Assembly (NCBI GenBank): GCA_934463115.1 | Contig: CAKSIN010000013.1 | Span: 1-64,000 of the forward strand | Reading direction: 5' to 3' | From: an uncultured Clostridia bacterium | Lineage (GTDB): Bacteria; Bacillota; Clostridia; UMGS1810 | Length of the DNA stretch: 64,000 nt | The notes under the pieces: model-generated | Told to the model about the DNA's origin: nothing | Seen by the model: the letters and a program-made list of their open reading frames with translations, nothing else | Databases searched by the model: none | Translations under genes and position numbers: made by a program | In this document: positions 1-11,600 of the stretch, in pieces | Layout: every line of letters starts with the position of its first letter | How positions within the stretch are numbered: the stretch's first letter is position 1

Positions 1-184
1 TGCTGTCTTTTTTTAGTCATAAAACTTTTTTACTTTTTTCTCAAAAAACTCTTGACTTTTTATAGCTGGTCTACGGTGCGAGTTACCAAGCAATTGTGAT
101 TACTTGCGAAACGACACACAATTTTGTATGTCCGTCGGCGAGTTTGCATACAGACTCAAAAACGGCAGCACTGTGGATGATATG

Positions 185-373
185 TTACTTAACTTCGCTG
201 TTGACTATTGCAAATTCAAGCAATATGTTTATCAATTCATTCCGGGAACGGTTTGATTCTTTCGCCAGTTCGTTTAACTTACGGCTTGTCTCTTCTTTTA
301 TTCGTATTGAGAATGTTGTGTACCCATCCTCACCCTTTAGTGATTTTTTGTTTATAATTAATTTTTTATCCAC
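185..373 (-). CDS. Ribbon-helix-helix DNA-binding protein
   Basis: A 62-residue protein. Residues about 18-60 have the pattern of an Arc/CopG ribbon-helix-helix: a short beta strand (TTFSIRIKEE), then two helices with SRKLNELAKESNRSRNELINILLEFA. The start is GTG at 373, preceded by GAGGTG seven bases upstream. It is transcribed away from the gene at 482. An inverted repeat over that gene's -10 box lies in the shared promoter region, so repression of both genes is a reasonable inference. It could also be an orphan antitoxin-like protein, but no toxin is next to it. Confidence 0.75.
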   Translation of the reverse strand: MDKKLIINKKSLKGEDGYTTFSIRIKEETSRKLNELAKESNRSRNELINILLEFAIVNSEVK

Positions 374-400
374 GATGATTCACCTCAACAATATTTTATA

Positions 401-439
401 TTGACAAGCAATGTATTAATATGTTATAATGTATAACAT
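401..439 (+). promoter_or_regulatory. SigA-type promoter with overlapping inverted repeat
   Basis: TTGACA (401-406), an 18-bp spacer and TATAAT (425-430) form a strong vegetative promoter for the gene at 482. ATGTTAT (421-427) and ATAACAT (433-439) form a perfect inverted repeat across the -10 box. That is a likely operator, possibly for the divergent ribbon-helix-helix protein. Confidence 0.75.
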
Positions 440-481
440 ATTATATAGCATATTCACATTTGTGATTAGGAGCTGATAAAT

Positions 482-1462
482 ATGGACAGTCACATTATAA
501 TTATAAGACGGCCAAGCGGTGTAGGCCCATTAGAGAAATATAAAGTGCTGTTAGACGGCATTTATATCGGAAAACTCGGAGTACATGACCAAATATCAAA
601 AAAGGTATGTGCCGGACTGCATGAAGTGTCATTTGTATTTATGGGCAAAACGGCGGCATACGCTCACATACATATCTCAGAGGAGCAGCAATGCTGTACG
701 ATTAATGCTTCCGTAAATCTTTTTACCGGAAAATTAGAATTGCAAATACATGATGAACCGTATCAGCCCAAATTGGATATGCCGTATGTTCAAGACGATA
801 ACGGAAAAATTATTTCGTTTGCGCGCGCATGCGGGATGATAATAGCATCTATAGCATGCTTTATTATTATAATATCATTATTATTCGGCGGGGATTCATC
901 CGATAAAGCAACAAATACAGTCAACGAGACAAACGAAAGTAGTCAATCTCAAAGTGAGATAAACGAAGATAAAGCAACATCTTTATTAAAAGATGCGACA
1001 GATGAGTTTGAAAGCGATGATTATACATCAGGTTTTGAAATTTGCAACGACGTACTGGAAAAATATCCGGATACAAATGCAGCAGCAAACATAGAGTCAT
1101 TTAAAAATGAACAGATTGCCAAATATCCTCATTTGAACGCGACAGATCTCATGTCGTTATATAGCGACAATATTGTAAATGCGGATAATAAGTATAAAGA
1201 TAAAGCTATTGTCGTCTCGGGTGTAGTCAGCAGTATCGGCAAAACCAATGGTGACAGAAATCTGTGTGTTTTGCTTAAAAGCAATGAATTTTTGGGTACA
1301 GTTCAACTCAATTTCAGCAAAAAAAATACAGAATCCGTTGCCTCGCTTGTCGTAGGCAGCAGCGTAACAGCATTGGGAAAATGCACCGGTAAGAGCGGAA
1401 AGGTTTTGCTGCTGATTGATGCCCCAAATGTCATGATAGAGGATTGTGTATTGATTAAATAG
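482..1462 (+). CDS. Membrane protein with N-terminal beta domain and C-terminal OB-fold (tRNA_anti-like)
   Basis: A 326-residue protein with AGGAG nine bases before ATG. Residues 1-85 form a beta-rich domain with a PEGA-like look (VLLDGIYIGKL...GLHEVSF). Residues about 117-137 are one strong membrane helix. Residues 140-165 are a polar Ser/Asn/Glu linker, and 165-215 a TPR-like helical stretch. The last 105 residues (from DLMSLYSDN) fit the tRNA_anti-like OB-fold often found on Gram-positive membrane proteins. The C-terminal part is probably outside the cell. No precise function can be assigned. The next gene starts 29 bases downstream and is probably in the same transcript. Confidence 0.75.
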   Translation: MDSHIIIIRRPSGVGPLEKYKVLLDGIYIGKLGVHDQISKKVCAGLHEVSFVFMGKTAAYAHIHISEEQQCCTINASVNLFTGKLELQIHDEPYQPKLDMPYVQDDNGKIISFARACGMIIASIACFIIIISLLFGGDSSDKATNTVNETNESSQSQSEINEDKATSLLKDATDEFESDDYTSGFEICNDVLEKYPDTNAAANIESFKNEQIAKYPHLNATDLMSLYSDNIVNADNKYKDKAIVVSGVVSSIGKTNGDRNLCVLLKSNEFLGTVQLNFSKKNTESVASLVVGSSVTALGKCTGKSGKVLLLIDAPNVMIEDCVLIK

Positions 1463-1491
1463 AATTTTATAAAAAATAGGGAGGCTGAATT

Positions 1492-2238
1492 ATGAAGAAA
1501 AAATTTATAGCAGGGTTTGTATCGGGAGCACTTTTGTTTGGAACAGCAGGTGCACTGGCGGTTCAGTATGTTGCGTCGCCGGCAGGTTTTAAGGTATTGG
1601 TGAACGGAAAAGAATTTACATCGGATCCGCCCGCATTGGTTGTTGAGGGAAGAACATATCTTCCGCTAAGAGCAATCGGAGACGCGCTCGGAATACCGGT
1701 ATCATGGAATGAGGAATTGCAGCAGGCTGAAGTCGGAACAACAAGCATTGCTTCAGGCACATCCGGTGTTCAGTATTCGCGCTCAAATCCGGCTCCGATT
1801 AACACGGTTCAAACATATTCGAAAACAGATTCATATGACGAAGAATATACAGTAAATGTACGTGTTATGGAAGTCATTCGCGGTAACGATGCATATACTA
1901 TGCTGAGAAAAGCTAATAGCTATAATGATCCGGCGCCTGACGGATATGAATATGTATTAGCCAAAGTTGCATTGTCGGTATTATCTGTAGAAGATGACGG
2001 CGCAGTTGATGCATCAAGTATGGGATACAAATTTAAGTCGTTTTCCAATAATAACGAAGAAAGTCCGGTTCAGTCTGCTGTTGTGCCCAAACCGAATCTT
2101 GAAGGAAAGTTATATGCCGGAGGAAATACCGAGGGTTGGATAGCAAGGCTCGTAAAAATAGATGATGCAAAGCCGAAGTTAGCATTTGGACTTGATTATG
2201 ATGGAAAAGGCGGAATATGGTTTGCATTGTACAATTAA
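1492..2238 (+). CDS. Secreted protein with copper-amine-oxidase N-terminal-like domain
   Basis: A 248-residue protein with GGGAGG before ATG. Residues 1-25 are a signal peptide or uncleaved anchor (MKKKFIAGFVSGALLFGTAGALA). Residues 33-85 match the copper amine oxidase N-terminal-like domain of clostridial surface proteins (KVLVNGKEF...EGRTYLPLRAIGDALGI...WN). The rest (about 110-248) resembles the beta-sandwich DUF4352/telokin-like domain that often follows it. The protein is extracellular and probably wall-associated; its substrate is unknown. It is followed by a hairpin terminator. Confidence 0.8.
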   Translation: MKKKFIAGFVSGALLFGTAGALAVQYVASPAGFKVLVNGKEFTSDPPALVVEGRTYLPLRAIGDALGIPVSWNEELQQAEVGTTSIASGTSGVQYSRSNPAPINTVQTYSKTDSYDEEYTVNVRVMEVIRGNDAYTMLRKANSYNDPAPDGYEYVLAKVALSVLSVEDDGAVDASSMGYKFKSFSNNNEESPVQSAVVPKPNLEGKLYAGGNTEGWIARLVKIDDAKPKLAFGLDYDGKGGIWFALYN

Positions 2239-2310
2239 AACCAATACAGTACATTAATATAATTTATGACATATAAAATTCTAATATCAATAATAAACAT
2301 ATCCGCATGC

Positions 2311-2347
2311 AAAACTCCACGACAAATTAATTTTGCCGTGGAGTTTT
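2311..2347. terminator. Bidirectional intrinsic terminator
   Basis: The arms AAAACTCCACG and CGTGGAGTTTT enclose an AT-rich loop. A T-run follows on the plus strand (to about 2360), ending the 1492 gene. On the minus strand the hairpin ends dpaB, whose stop is at 2351. Confidence 0.75.
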
Positions 2348-2350
2348 CTA

Positions 2351-2620
2351 CTATTTTTTTTGAAATATAATCGGTTGAATTTGTTTGCCGTCCATCGCCT
2401 CCCGAAGTGTGGGCACAATCATTGTCATGTCTGCCACGAGCGAATCGGGTTTTTTTATGCAGTCATCCTGCCCGAACGGTACAAAATACACATTCCGGCA
2501 ATTAAGCAGCATTCCTATGTTTTTTGCATTTGCTCCAAGCGCGTCATTGGTGGATATTGCCACAACAAGCGGCCGCTCGTTTCGCAGATTTGCCTTCGCT
2601 GCCATCGACACACATGAATC
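2351..2620 (-). pseudogene. dpaB: 3' part of dpaB, dipicolinate synthase subunit B, split by the prophage
   Basis: On the minus strand from the attachment core the frame reads TDSCVSMAAKANLRNERPL, then ISTNDALGANAKNIGMLLN and FVPFGQDDCIKKPDSLVAD. These are the hallmark C-terminal motifs of DpaB/SpoVFB (compare STNDALG and IPFGQDDP...KPNSMVA in Bacillus subtilis). Only 85 residues lie past the core. There is no good ribosome binding site, so the fragment is silent while the phage is present. Joined in frame to the 51458-51790 fragment it gives 196 residues, close to the usual 200. DpaB is the flavoprotein subunit that makes spore dipicolinic acid with DpaA. Confidence 0.93.
2610..2620. other. 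Left attachment site core (att)
   Basis: ACACATGAATC occurs here and at 51459-51469 and is the only sequence common to both prophage ends. The sequence left of it continues dpaB; the sequence right of it (TATATACTTTATG at 2623-2635) is phage. The base before the TGA of the dpaB frame and all codon phases agree at both sites. Confidence 0.9.
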
Positions 2621-2645
2621 AGTATATACTTTATGATTGTTAAAT

Positions 2646-2675
2646 GCTCCACAGCAAAATTAATTGCCGTGGAGC
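2646..2675 (-). terminator. Hairpin after the giant polyvalent gene
   Basis: GCTCCAC and GTGGAGC arms close over an AT-rich centre, 8 bases past the stop of the 4273-codon gene and just inside the phage end. It strongly resembles the host dpaB terminator at 2311-2347. On the minus strand only a weak T-run follows, so termination efficiency is uncertain. Confidence 0.6.
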
Positions 2676-2682
2676 TTTTCTG

Positions 2683-5600
2683 TTACTGTTTGTCTTTTTT
2701 GCACTTTGAATTGATATACGTTCTCAAAACATTTTTTGCTTCTTCTTCAGTTATATCTGCTTTGCCGAGCATAGCAAACACATTTTCGGGAAGCATTAAA
2801 TCATTTTCATAATAATCCTGTGCAATTTTAAGTTTTTCACGTTCTTCGTCACTTAAAGATTTGATAAATTCTTCACCTTTTTCAATAGTGTCCTCGCTTG
2901 TATACCCGTACATGGGGTTCAGCATTGATATTGACTGCCGTATACCTTTGGCGGTTCCGCCGTTTTCAAAATACACATCCAGATATTTAAGCGCTGCTTT
3001 TTTATCTTTATATCTGACAGCGGTTTTCATATAGTATAGTGCATTTGATTTTTTGTCGGAACCGTATATTGTATTGTCGTTCTTTCCTTGATAATTTCTT
3101 TTGATATCAAGTATTTCATAATACGCACTTTCTTTGTAATCATAATCATATACCACCGAACCCTTGGCGATTTCCTTTATACCTCTTGTGGGTTTCCCGG
3201 TTACAACATTATAAAGGTCGGACACTCCCAATGAATTAAAGAAGTGCTGCCATTTATCACGTATCGCGCGCGGGTTTGACAGTGACGGATAGAAATTCAA
3301 TCCGCTTATCAACTCAATCGGCATCTTCACAAACGGCGTTATCATTCCCCAAGCCTTATCAAGCGGAGCAACAAAATCATCGGTTGTCAATTTGTAATCG
3401 TCAAGTCCAAACCATTCGAGTATTTCAGAAAAACTTCCAAGTTGTCTGAACGCATAAACATTGTCGCCAATTTTTCCGAAAGTAATATGCGGAATATTTC
3501 TTGCAGACGGCGGAAGTTCATCATCAGCGTCTTTCATTACAAGTCTGTTCCATGCAAACATAAGCAAACCAAGCATGTTCACCATTAAAGCCTTTATCAA
3601 AAGTTTTCCGGCTTTCTTCGGAATACTGTCATTTGATGTTATAACATTTTCAAACAGTCGATAGTATCTTTTAAGATTTGTCTCTGTAAATGAATAGAAC
3701 GGAACCCAGTATCTTCGGAGAGTTTGTCCCATTTTTCCCACTTCATCATACGCTCCGAGTAAATCTTTTGAAAGTTGATATGCTTTATCCTCAACAGTAT
3801 TCAATCCGTTCACAATATACCTATTTGAAGCAACGTAATCTTTTACTTTTCCGTTATTTCGGTTAATTGTTTCTTTAAAATACAGATATGAAGAATACCT
3901 GAGTATTGCTTCTCTGAAATTATGAACATTCTCAACACCATCGTAATATTTTTCAAAGGCTTTTGCGGGAATATCAAATACCTTTGCGCCGCTTTTGTCT
4001 TTAAGGTTGGAGAATAGCTTGTCCTGCATTTCCGAATCCATCTCGTTTGCAAATATCATAGATGTATAACCACCGCGCGTAATCCACTCCATATATTCCG
4101 GAGAATACTCTTTGTGCTTCATCGCCCGGTAAATGTCATGTACTGCCTTTTTGGAATACATTACAGCTTTCGGATTTCCTGCAATAACAGCATCGAGGTC
4201 ACCGCCGAGATTTCTCAATCCGAATTTTACTGTGCGAAGCGGATTTACGCTCGTTGCCCAGCCTTTCCAAGCGGACACTATTGCGCGCGCTGCCTTTGCA
4301 GCCTCTGCCGTTTGTTTTGGATTTGCAATATCGCTCATTGTATCAACAATTTCTTTTGGCAATACCCATTGTTCGTAGGCTGCACCGGTTAACCGAATAG
4401 TGTCGGAATACTGTTTAAACAGTTCTTTGACATCTGTGTTTCCAAAATTAATGTCTCCTGACGAAACAGCAAGAACCATTTCGTTATACGCTGCATTAAA
4501 AGCATCCTCGTCTATAACGGTTTTTGTATAGAAATAATTTCCGCGCCTCGGCTGATGTATCGTATAGGTATCTTTCATTTCTTTTGCAAGTGATTCCCAT
4601 GTCTGATAATCATCGCCAAGCACTTCTTTAATCCATGCTTTTTTTCGGGATGTATATTTCAATACGGTTCTCGCATTAAGCACCGCCTGTCTTTGAGCGT
4701 CTGTTGCATTTTCAGCAGGCTCCGCCGCGGCTATTGTTCCAACGTATTTATATAACCCCGACACATTCAACTCATGACGTTTCAGAGCAGCCACAATCTC
4801 TGAATATTCACCGTCAAAAGTAGGCAGCGCATTGCGATCAGCTAAATCGAACAATCCGTCAAACCCAAACATTATACGTGAATTAAACCACATTTGTTTC
4901 CTAAAGGTTTCGCTATCCGGCTTCCCTTTGGTATCAAATACAATATCTCCGTCTTTCCCTGTTGCTTCTTTGCGTATGATTTCATTCAATGCATCCTTAT
5001 TATGCTTGAATGCGTCATTTTCAAGCCGGGGTTTTATATCGTATTGCTGCTTTATTTTGCCTAATGTCTCGGCGATATACACATCATATTGCATCTGAAG
5101 CATAGCCTTGTACTCAACTGCCAAAAAATCAGTGTTTATTGCCTTTATTGAACCTTGCCTTTCCTTAAGCCAGCCGCGTCCTGCTTTAATTCCGATTTCT
5201 CCGCCGCCTGTATTATTCGAAGAGTTGTTCATATAGTCAATAACTTGATGATGATAATAGTTCTTCCTCTTAAATTTACCGTCGGTATCAAATCCGATAT
5301 ACCTATTAAGCTCGATGTAATTAGTTTTGAGTTCTTCCCATATGCTTTGACGTTTTATAAGTGCCTGTTTAACATTTTCGCTCGCTATGCCATTCAATTC
5401 ATTTACAATTGCGTCAACTTCACCCGGGGTTATTTCATTCGGCAGAAGTATCTCCTCGTACCCCTTTTCTTTTTGCAATTGCGCCTCTTCCTGTAGGTCA
5501 AGGAAATATACAAGCTCCGAAAAAGTCTTAAACTCATCGGGAGTCAATCCGTTAGTCATCTTGTTAAGTTTGTCCTGCACCATAATTGACGCTATTGTTG

Positions 5601-8600
5601 GCAGTCCTTTCCATTGAATCATATCCTTACGGAATTCGGCAAAAAATGTACCTCTTTCACCGCGTTCCGGAATATTTGGAAACACTCTTGTCATGTTATG
5701 TGCCACCCATGCGGCGCGCTCACCCCACAGTTGTTTTTTTGTAGGTTTTTGCAACTCGGCACGGTCTTTTTCAAACTGCTCAAATATTTGCTTTTTGCGT
5801 TCCGGTGTTAAATTTTCCGCGTCGGTCTCATATGAATTCAATGCATACTTGGGGTTCTTATCCGAGTCACTTTCAAAAGAATTTCTTCCCGTGTCGCCTT
5901 GGGATTTTCTAACAGAAAGTCTATCATTGCTTCCGTCTGCTGAGGTTCCCTCAATCCCGCTATCAAGAATGGTACTGCCTCTTCTTCTACTCCGAACGTC
6001 AGCAGACCATTCGCTAACGTTCTTTGCATCTCTGTAAGTGCCATTTACAATTCCACTCCTTAATTCATTTATAATTTGCTCATTGCCGACTATCGGAATG
6101 CGGTCTATAATGGTATAATCGATTTTGCTGTTGTTATTCCAAATGTAGAAGTTGTTTCCAATTTCCTTACAATCAATCTTTTTTAACGTTTTACTGCTAT
6201 GATTCTTTCGTAATACATAATCATCAAGTTGCCTTTTTTCGTTATAAGGAATGTTAAAAACATCATAGCTCAACGAATAATCATTACCAAAGCCGACGCT
6301 GTCAAGTACCGCATTGTTTCCGCCTGCATCCATACTATTAATGTATTCCGACGGATTATACCTGTCTATTACCTTTTCATTATACCAGTAATCAACAACC
6401 GTGTCAACGTAGCTATCGCTATAATCATTCATATCGGCAAAAACATCGGCAACAAATTCTTCCCAAACCGCTTCCGCATCGTTATCATATAAATCCATGT
6501 AATCCTTGTATCTGCCGTTCGAAAGAATTTCTTCTCTTTCGCTTTCTGACAAAGTATCAAGAATTATATCCTTTGCTTTTTGCATTTCCGGATTGTTCCA
6601 TTCTGTATGAACAAGCTCATGAACAAGAAGCATTTGCGGAGAATATGCACCGTCATAGCGGATTAAAATTTCATTATCCGTCAGCTTTATGCCATCAATC
6701 AAAAATTCCCTTTGACCGTCGAATTTTCTCAAAGCGTTACCGACAAAGAAACTAACATCTTTACCGAAAGTTTTTGCTTCTGAAACAATCGCACGCATAT
6801 CCTCGTTATAGCCCTCGGGCTTAACAAGGCTATACTTAGCATCGCCGTTTACTACTTCTTCGACGTTCCCTTTTGCAAGAATTTCCTTTGCATAGTTGCT
6901 GCGTTCTTCTTTTGTTTTTCCTTTAATTTTCTGTTTATATTCCGAAATTCTTTCAATTTGCTTTCCGGGACTCTCATCACGTCCCCGTTTGCTGTTTCCA
7001 GATAATAAATTTGTTCTGACATTGTCTGTTTCCTCGCTTTCTGTGGAATATTTCTTGCTATTTTGCGTATTATGCATATTGACAATATCCTCTTTATAGA
7101 GTATAATGTTGTTATCAGGGTTGGACTGAACCAGCTTGGGCAATTGGAGCCCTCTGCTCGTAGACCAGCCCTGACTTTTTATTTTATCAATATACTTTAC
7201 ATTTCCCAGCTTAAATTGAGATCTTACAAAAGCTTTTGCCCCATCCTTAGCATAAATGCTTGCAATCCTGTTTATGCGAAGACGATTATCAAACTTGTTC
7301 AAATGCATTGCTGCGATAATAGGCTTCCCGGCACTGTCGTTAAGTTCCGTTAATATAACGAACGCATTTTTAACCGTAGCTGATTTGAACACCATTATTG
7401 GATCTGTTATACCTTGAACAAGCGAACGAATTATGCTAAGCGGTATGGAATGTTTTCCGCCGGTTACCTTTACCATTGCATCTTGCGTCATAACAACAGG
7501 CAAGTTTTGAGCACCAAGTTGACGCAGAACAAAAGGTGTATTTCCAAAATCAAATACTTCGTTTGATTTATATTCACCAGCAAGCCACGAATCAATCTGC
7601 TTTGAGAGCTTGTCAACATATTCGACAGGTGCAACAAATAATTTATTTACATCTACGCTTTCTTCAGTCAATGAATATTTCGGCTTTTCAACACGCAGAA
7701 CAGGATATTGCTTAATTATTGCATTAATCACCGTGTCGGTATTTGTTAGGGCGGGAATGAAATATCGCGTGTTATATTGGATTCTCTCTGTAAAAACTCC
7801 TTTTTTGATAAGGGAATCGTAATCCGAATACCCCGCCCCGATAAGTTCAATTCTGTTTTCGTTCGACACTCTTCTTTGCGTAATCTTCCATCCGTTTTCA
7901 AGATAAACTGTATCACCGTTTTTTATGCCCGATATCAAATCGCTTGTCGGTATTTTTTCTTTAGTTCTGGATGAGCCGAGCAATTTCAATGTTTCGTCAA
8001 TTTTATTTTCCGGAATAACCCTGCCTATAAGCATATCTCCGTCAGAAGTGAGCACACGATAAATACGTACATTTTCAGTGGGTAATTTGTCCCATACCGG
8101 CAGAACAACACCGCTTATTAAATGCAGGTTTTCCTTTTGATACTCCGGCAGTTTTGACACTTCCTCATTCCAAAGCGTTTCCGCCTTTTCGGAATCCAAC
8201 TTAGTCCAATTGCCGTAAAACCGACTTTGGGATATATACTCATTTTTTGATTGACCGATGAGTTTGAAATTATCGGAAACATTTCCGTACTGGTCCGTAA
8301 CAGATGAAGTGCGCACTGCCGCCCTGATATTTCCGGTTGTTTTGTTTCGGTAAAATCCCACAAACGATTTACTGTCTGTAGGCAAATCGGAAAATTTAAC
8401 CGGCTTAATTTTGTTTTCAGCTGTTAAATTGTAGTACTTTGTTTTTGCGCCGGTGCTTGCGTCATCGCGTATATCATGTACCTCGTTTAGAGTAATTTTA
8501 TCCGCTTTGTAGTTCTCCAATCCTCTGTCAAATGTACCGGCTTGCATAGCTTTTTCCGTAGCATCCTGCAATCGTTCGGAGTATCCGTCAAAAACAATGT

Positions 8601-11600
8601 TCTGTTCGGTGCTCTCAAGCGAAAGTATTCTGTTCAAAAATTTATTTACCTCGCGAAGTTCGGGAGCGGTTACTATTATTCGATTGTAATCATCAAGTAT
8701 TTTATCTTTAAGACCGAGCTTATCAATTATACCGATGCCGTCGTCAATACCGTCAACACTGTTTGCTGCCAAATCCTTGTAGAATACCGCGAGGACATCT
8801 GCTGCAAAGCTGTTTTCAAGATTGTCATTTGCAGAAAACATACCTTGCCCTCCGGCCTGCCTCTGTCCTTTTGTCATAGCGCCGAGCTGGTCAAGTCTTT
8901 TTGCTATAGTTGAAATAAAACGCATCTGTCCTTTTAAATTTGTAGTTACAAGTTTGAATATCGGCGCCGACGCCTGGTTACTTCTGTGTGAGCGTCCAAA
9001 TCCTTGCACGGCATTGTCCGCCTGCCAACCGGCTTCAAGCAAATAATGCACACGCTGCTGTTGATTTTTTGCTGATTTATCGGCATGATATGATTTTCCG
9101 GTACCGCCTGCCTTCGAAAAAATAATTATACGTTTCTTTCCGTTTTGGAATGCATCTACGTCCGCGTCCTTTTTACTTCCTATTTTTTCTTCAATGTTTT
9201 TCCCGTCTTTTTTTACTACACGGCGCATACGGCCGGTGTTTTCCGCAACCATATCCGTACCGAAGTGATTGATAATCATGTCAATCGGAGCTGACGGAAC
9301 CTTGATACTTCCAAGTTTTTCAAGTAATTCCTCGCGCTGTTTAATTGCATCACGATTCAATACCGGATTTCCCTGACTATCATACACCGCCTTGCTTTTA
9401 ATATTGCCGTTATCGTCGCGGTATTTCTCATACTGTTGCACCGGAAACGAGTTTTCAATATACGACATAAGCATTTGTTTAGGCGTTAAATCAAATTCCT
9501 CGAGTTCTAAATCCTCTGCTTTCAGCCGTTCAAATTCCTGATTTTGTGCCGATTCATTTGTGCTTACAAGCTGAATAACACACGATTTACCGTTTGCAAG
9601 CTGCTTTTCAATATCGGATATTACACTCGGTACCTGCATAGATGTTAATATCTGATTGAAAAATCTTTGCTGCGAACTCCAAAAAGCTCCGAGTGCGCGT
9701 CCCCTGGCTGTGCCGTCCTTGCTCTGATTGGTCGTTTCCAATGCCTTATTAATATTTTTCAGAACTATCTGCCAACTGCGCGCGAGTTCGTCATATATCC
9801 TCCTCTGTTGCTCCGTAAGCTTGTGGGTTATTTTGTCGTACTGCACATCCTCATAACTTATATTTCTTGACAGATATACACCCATTGCTTTCATATCACG
9901 TGCAATCAATTCCATCGCAGCAAGTCCGCCTGCCTTTATTTTGCTTACGAAATCGTTACCGTTTACAAATGCTGTTCCGTCTCCCCACAATCCGAGCCGT
10001 TCTGCATACCTGAGATTTTCAACTTCTGTTGCTCCGGTGGCGGACGAATAGACAATTTTTGCCTTGGGAAGTACTTCTTGCAATGCTATGCCGGCAAGTC
10101 CGGTCTGACTTGCCTTTTTTACACCGCGCGTGCCTTTAACATCTGTGGAATTACCCATTTTGTGGGATTCATCAAACACAATTAATCCGTCAAAATCTTT
10201 ACCGAGCCAATTAACTATTTTATTAAAATTTGAACCTTGATTGTCAAATCCTTTTGCCAGCGCGCTATAGCTAATCACCATTATTGCTTCATCAGTGTTC
10301 AAAACACTGTCTGCTTTATTCCCGCCGACAAATTGTGTAACCATATCGGAATTTCCGAAAAGTGCCTTTACGTCACGTTTGGCATCGTTGACAAGGCTCG
10401 AATTGAGCGTTACCCACAATGATTTCTTTCGCCCTTGATTGTAATTATCAAGTATCATTCCGGCAATAGTACGCCCTTTGCCTATTCCGGTACCGTCTCC
10501 AAGGAAAAATCCTCTTGTATTGCCGTTCGGCAACGTTTGCATATGGCTTTGCCCGGCATACGATATAGCTTCAAGCTGAACATCTGAAACAACACCCCTG
10601 TCAATTATATCCTGCGGTATATTGGGATTATATGTTATAGGCGGCGGCTCAATAGCGCTCATTGCTGCGCTTTCGCTTACTTTTGCCGGGTGAGGCTGCG
10701 CATTTTTTACTTTGAGCGGTTGTGTTTGATAATGTTCAAATATACTGTCTGTCAGCTCTTTACGTTTTATTCTCTTTCGATGTTCATCTCGTCGTACCGG
10801 TCTATCAGATTGTTTGCTATCATCGACGCCAGTTCTGTCAGATTCTTTGATTCCAGCAGTTCCTGTTCGCAACCCATTTCCCATTCTATCGGATTTACCA
10901 TCCACATCATTTGCAACTTCGGGCTCTCCGATTGCATTTCCTCCACTCTTTGAATCAGCCACATGAATATTTTCTCTTTCAGCGTATCTTTCAGAGCCTG
11001 CATTATCCGCAGATTTTCTCTTATTTGCAATGCTGCCTGCATCAGATACAGTGCCGATTCCGATACGTCCCGGTTTTCTTTTTTCAGTAATTTCAGTGCG
11101 TGTTGTTGCAGGGGTTCTTCGTTCATTTGTCGAATAGTCAACAGTAGGTCTTTCATTTCTTATCCCTCCCAATTTTTCCTGCAATTCCTGCAGTGTGTCC
11201 ACATATCCCGTTTCCGTTCCGGCAGTTGAGCCATCTTTATCAATAACGAGCATCTGGATATCAAAATTTGTACCGTATTTATTGTAATTTTTTCCTTTTA
11301 TACCAATGTTTGCACGTACATTGTATTTTGATTTAATATCTTTCCACCATTCTTTAAAAGCAGCTGCCCCGTCGTTCATACCACGACCGACTATTGCAAC
11401 AAGCCTGCCGTTTGGCGCAAGCATCTTAAGCGCCTGCTCGATATGTTTTGCGCCAATTTTTGTACCTTTAACATTCCGTTCCGACGAAGACGAAAACGGC
11501 GGGTTCATCACAATTACCGTAGGTTCGATTTTGTCACCAAGGATGTTGTTAATTTGCTCGGCATTTTCATTAAAGAAGCCGTCAAAAGGCATATTTTTTA

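Noticed and set aside
57..258. Open plus-strand frame with a somewhat protein-like tail (VGEFAYRLKNGSTVDDMLLN)
   Set aside because: No start codon with a binding site, and half of it is antisense to the better supported regulator gene.
96..404. 102-codon plus-strand ORF
   Set aside because: It is antisense to the ribbon-helix-helix gene and has no ribosome binding site; composition is not protein-like.
3843..4052. Same-strand out-of-frame ORF in the giant gene (also 8118-8363, 12768-13061)
   Set aside because: Start codons are TTG or GTG without a Shine-Dalgarno and they lie inside conserved modules, unlike the three nested ORFs reported.
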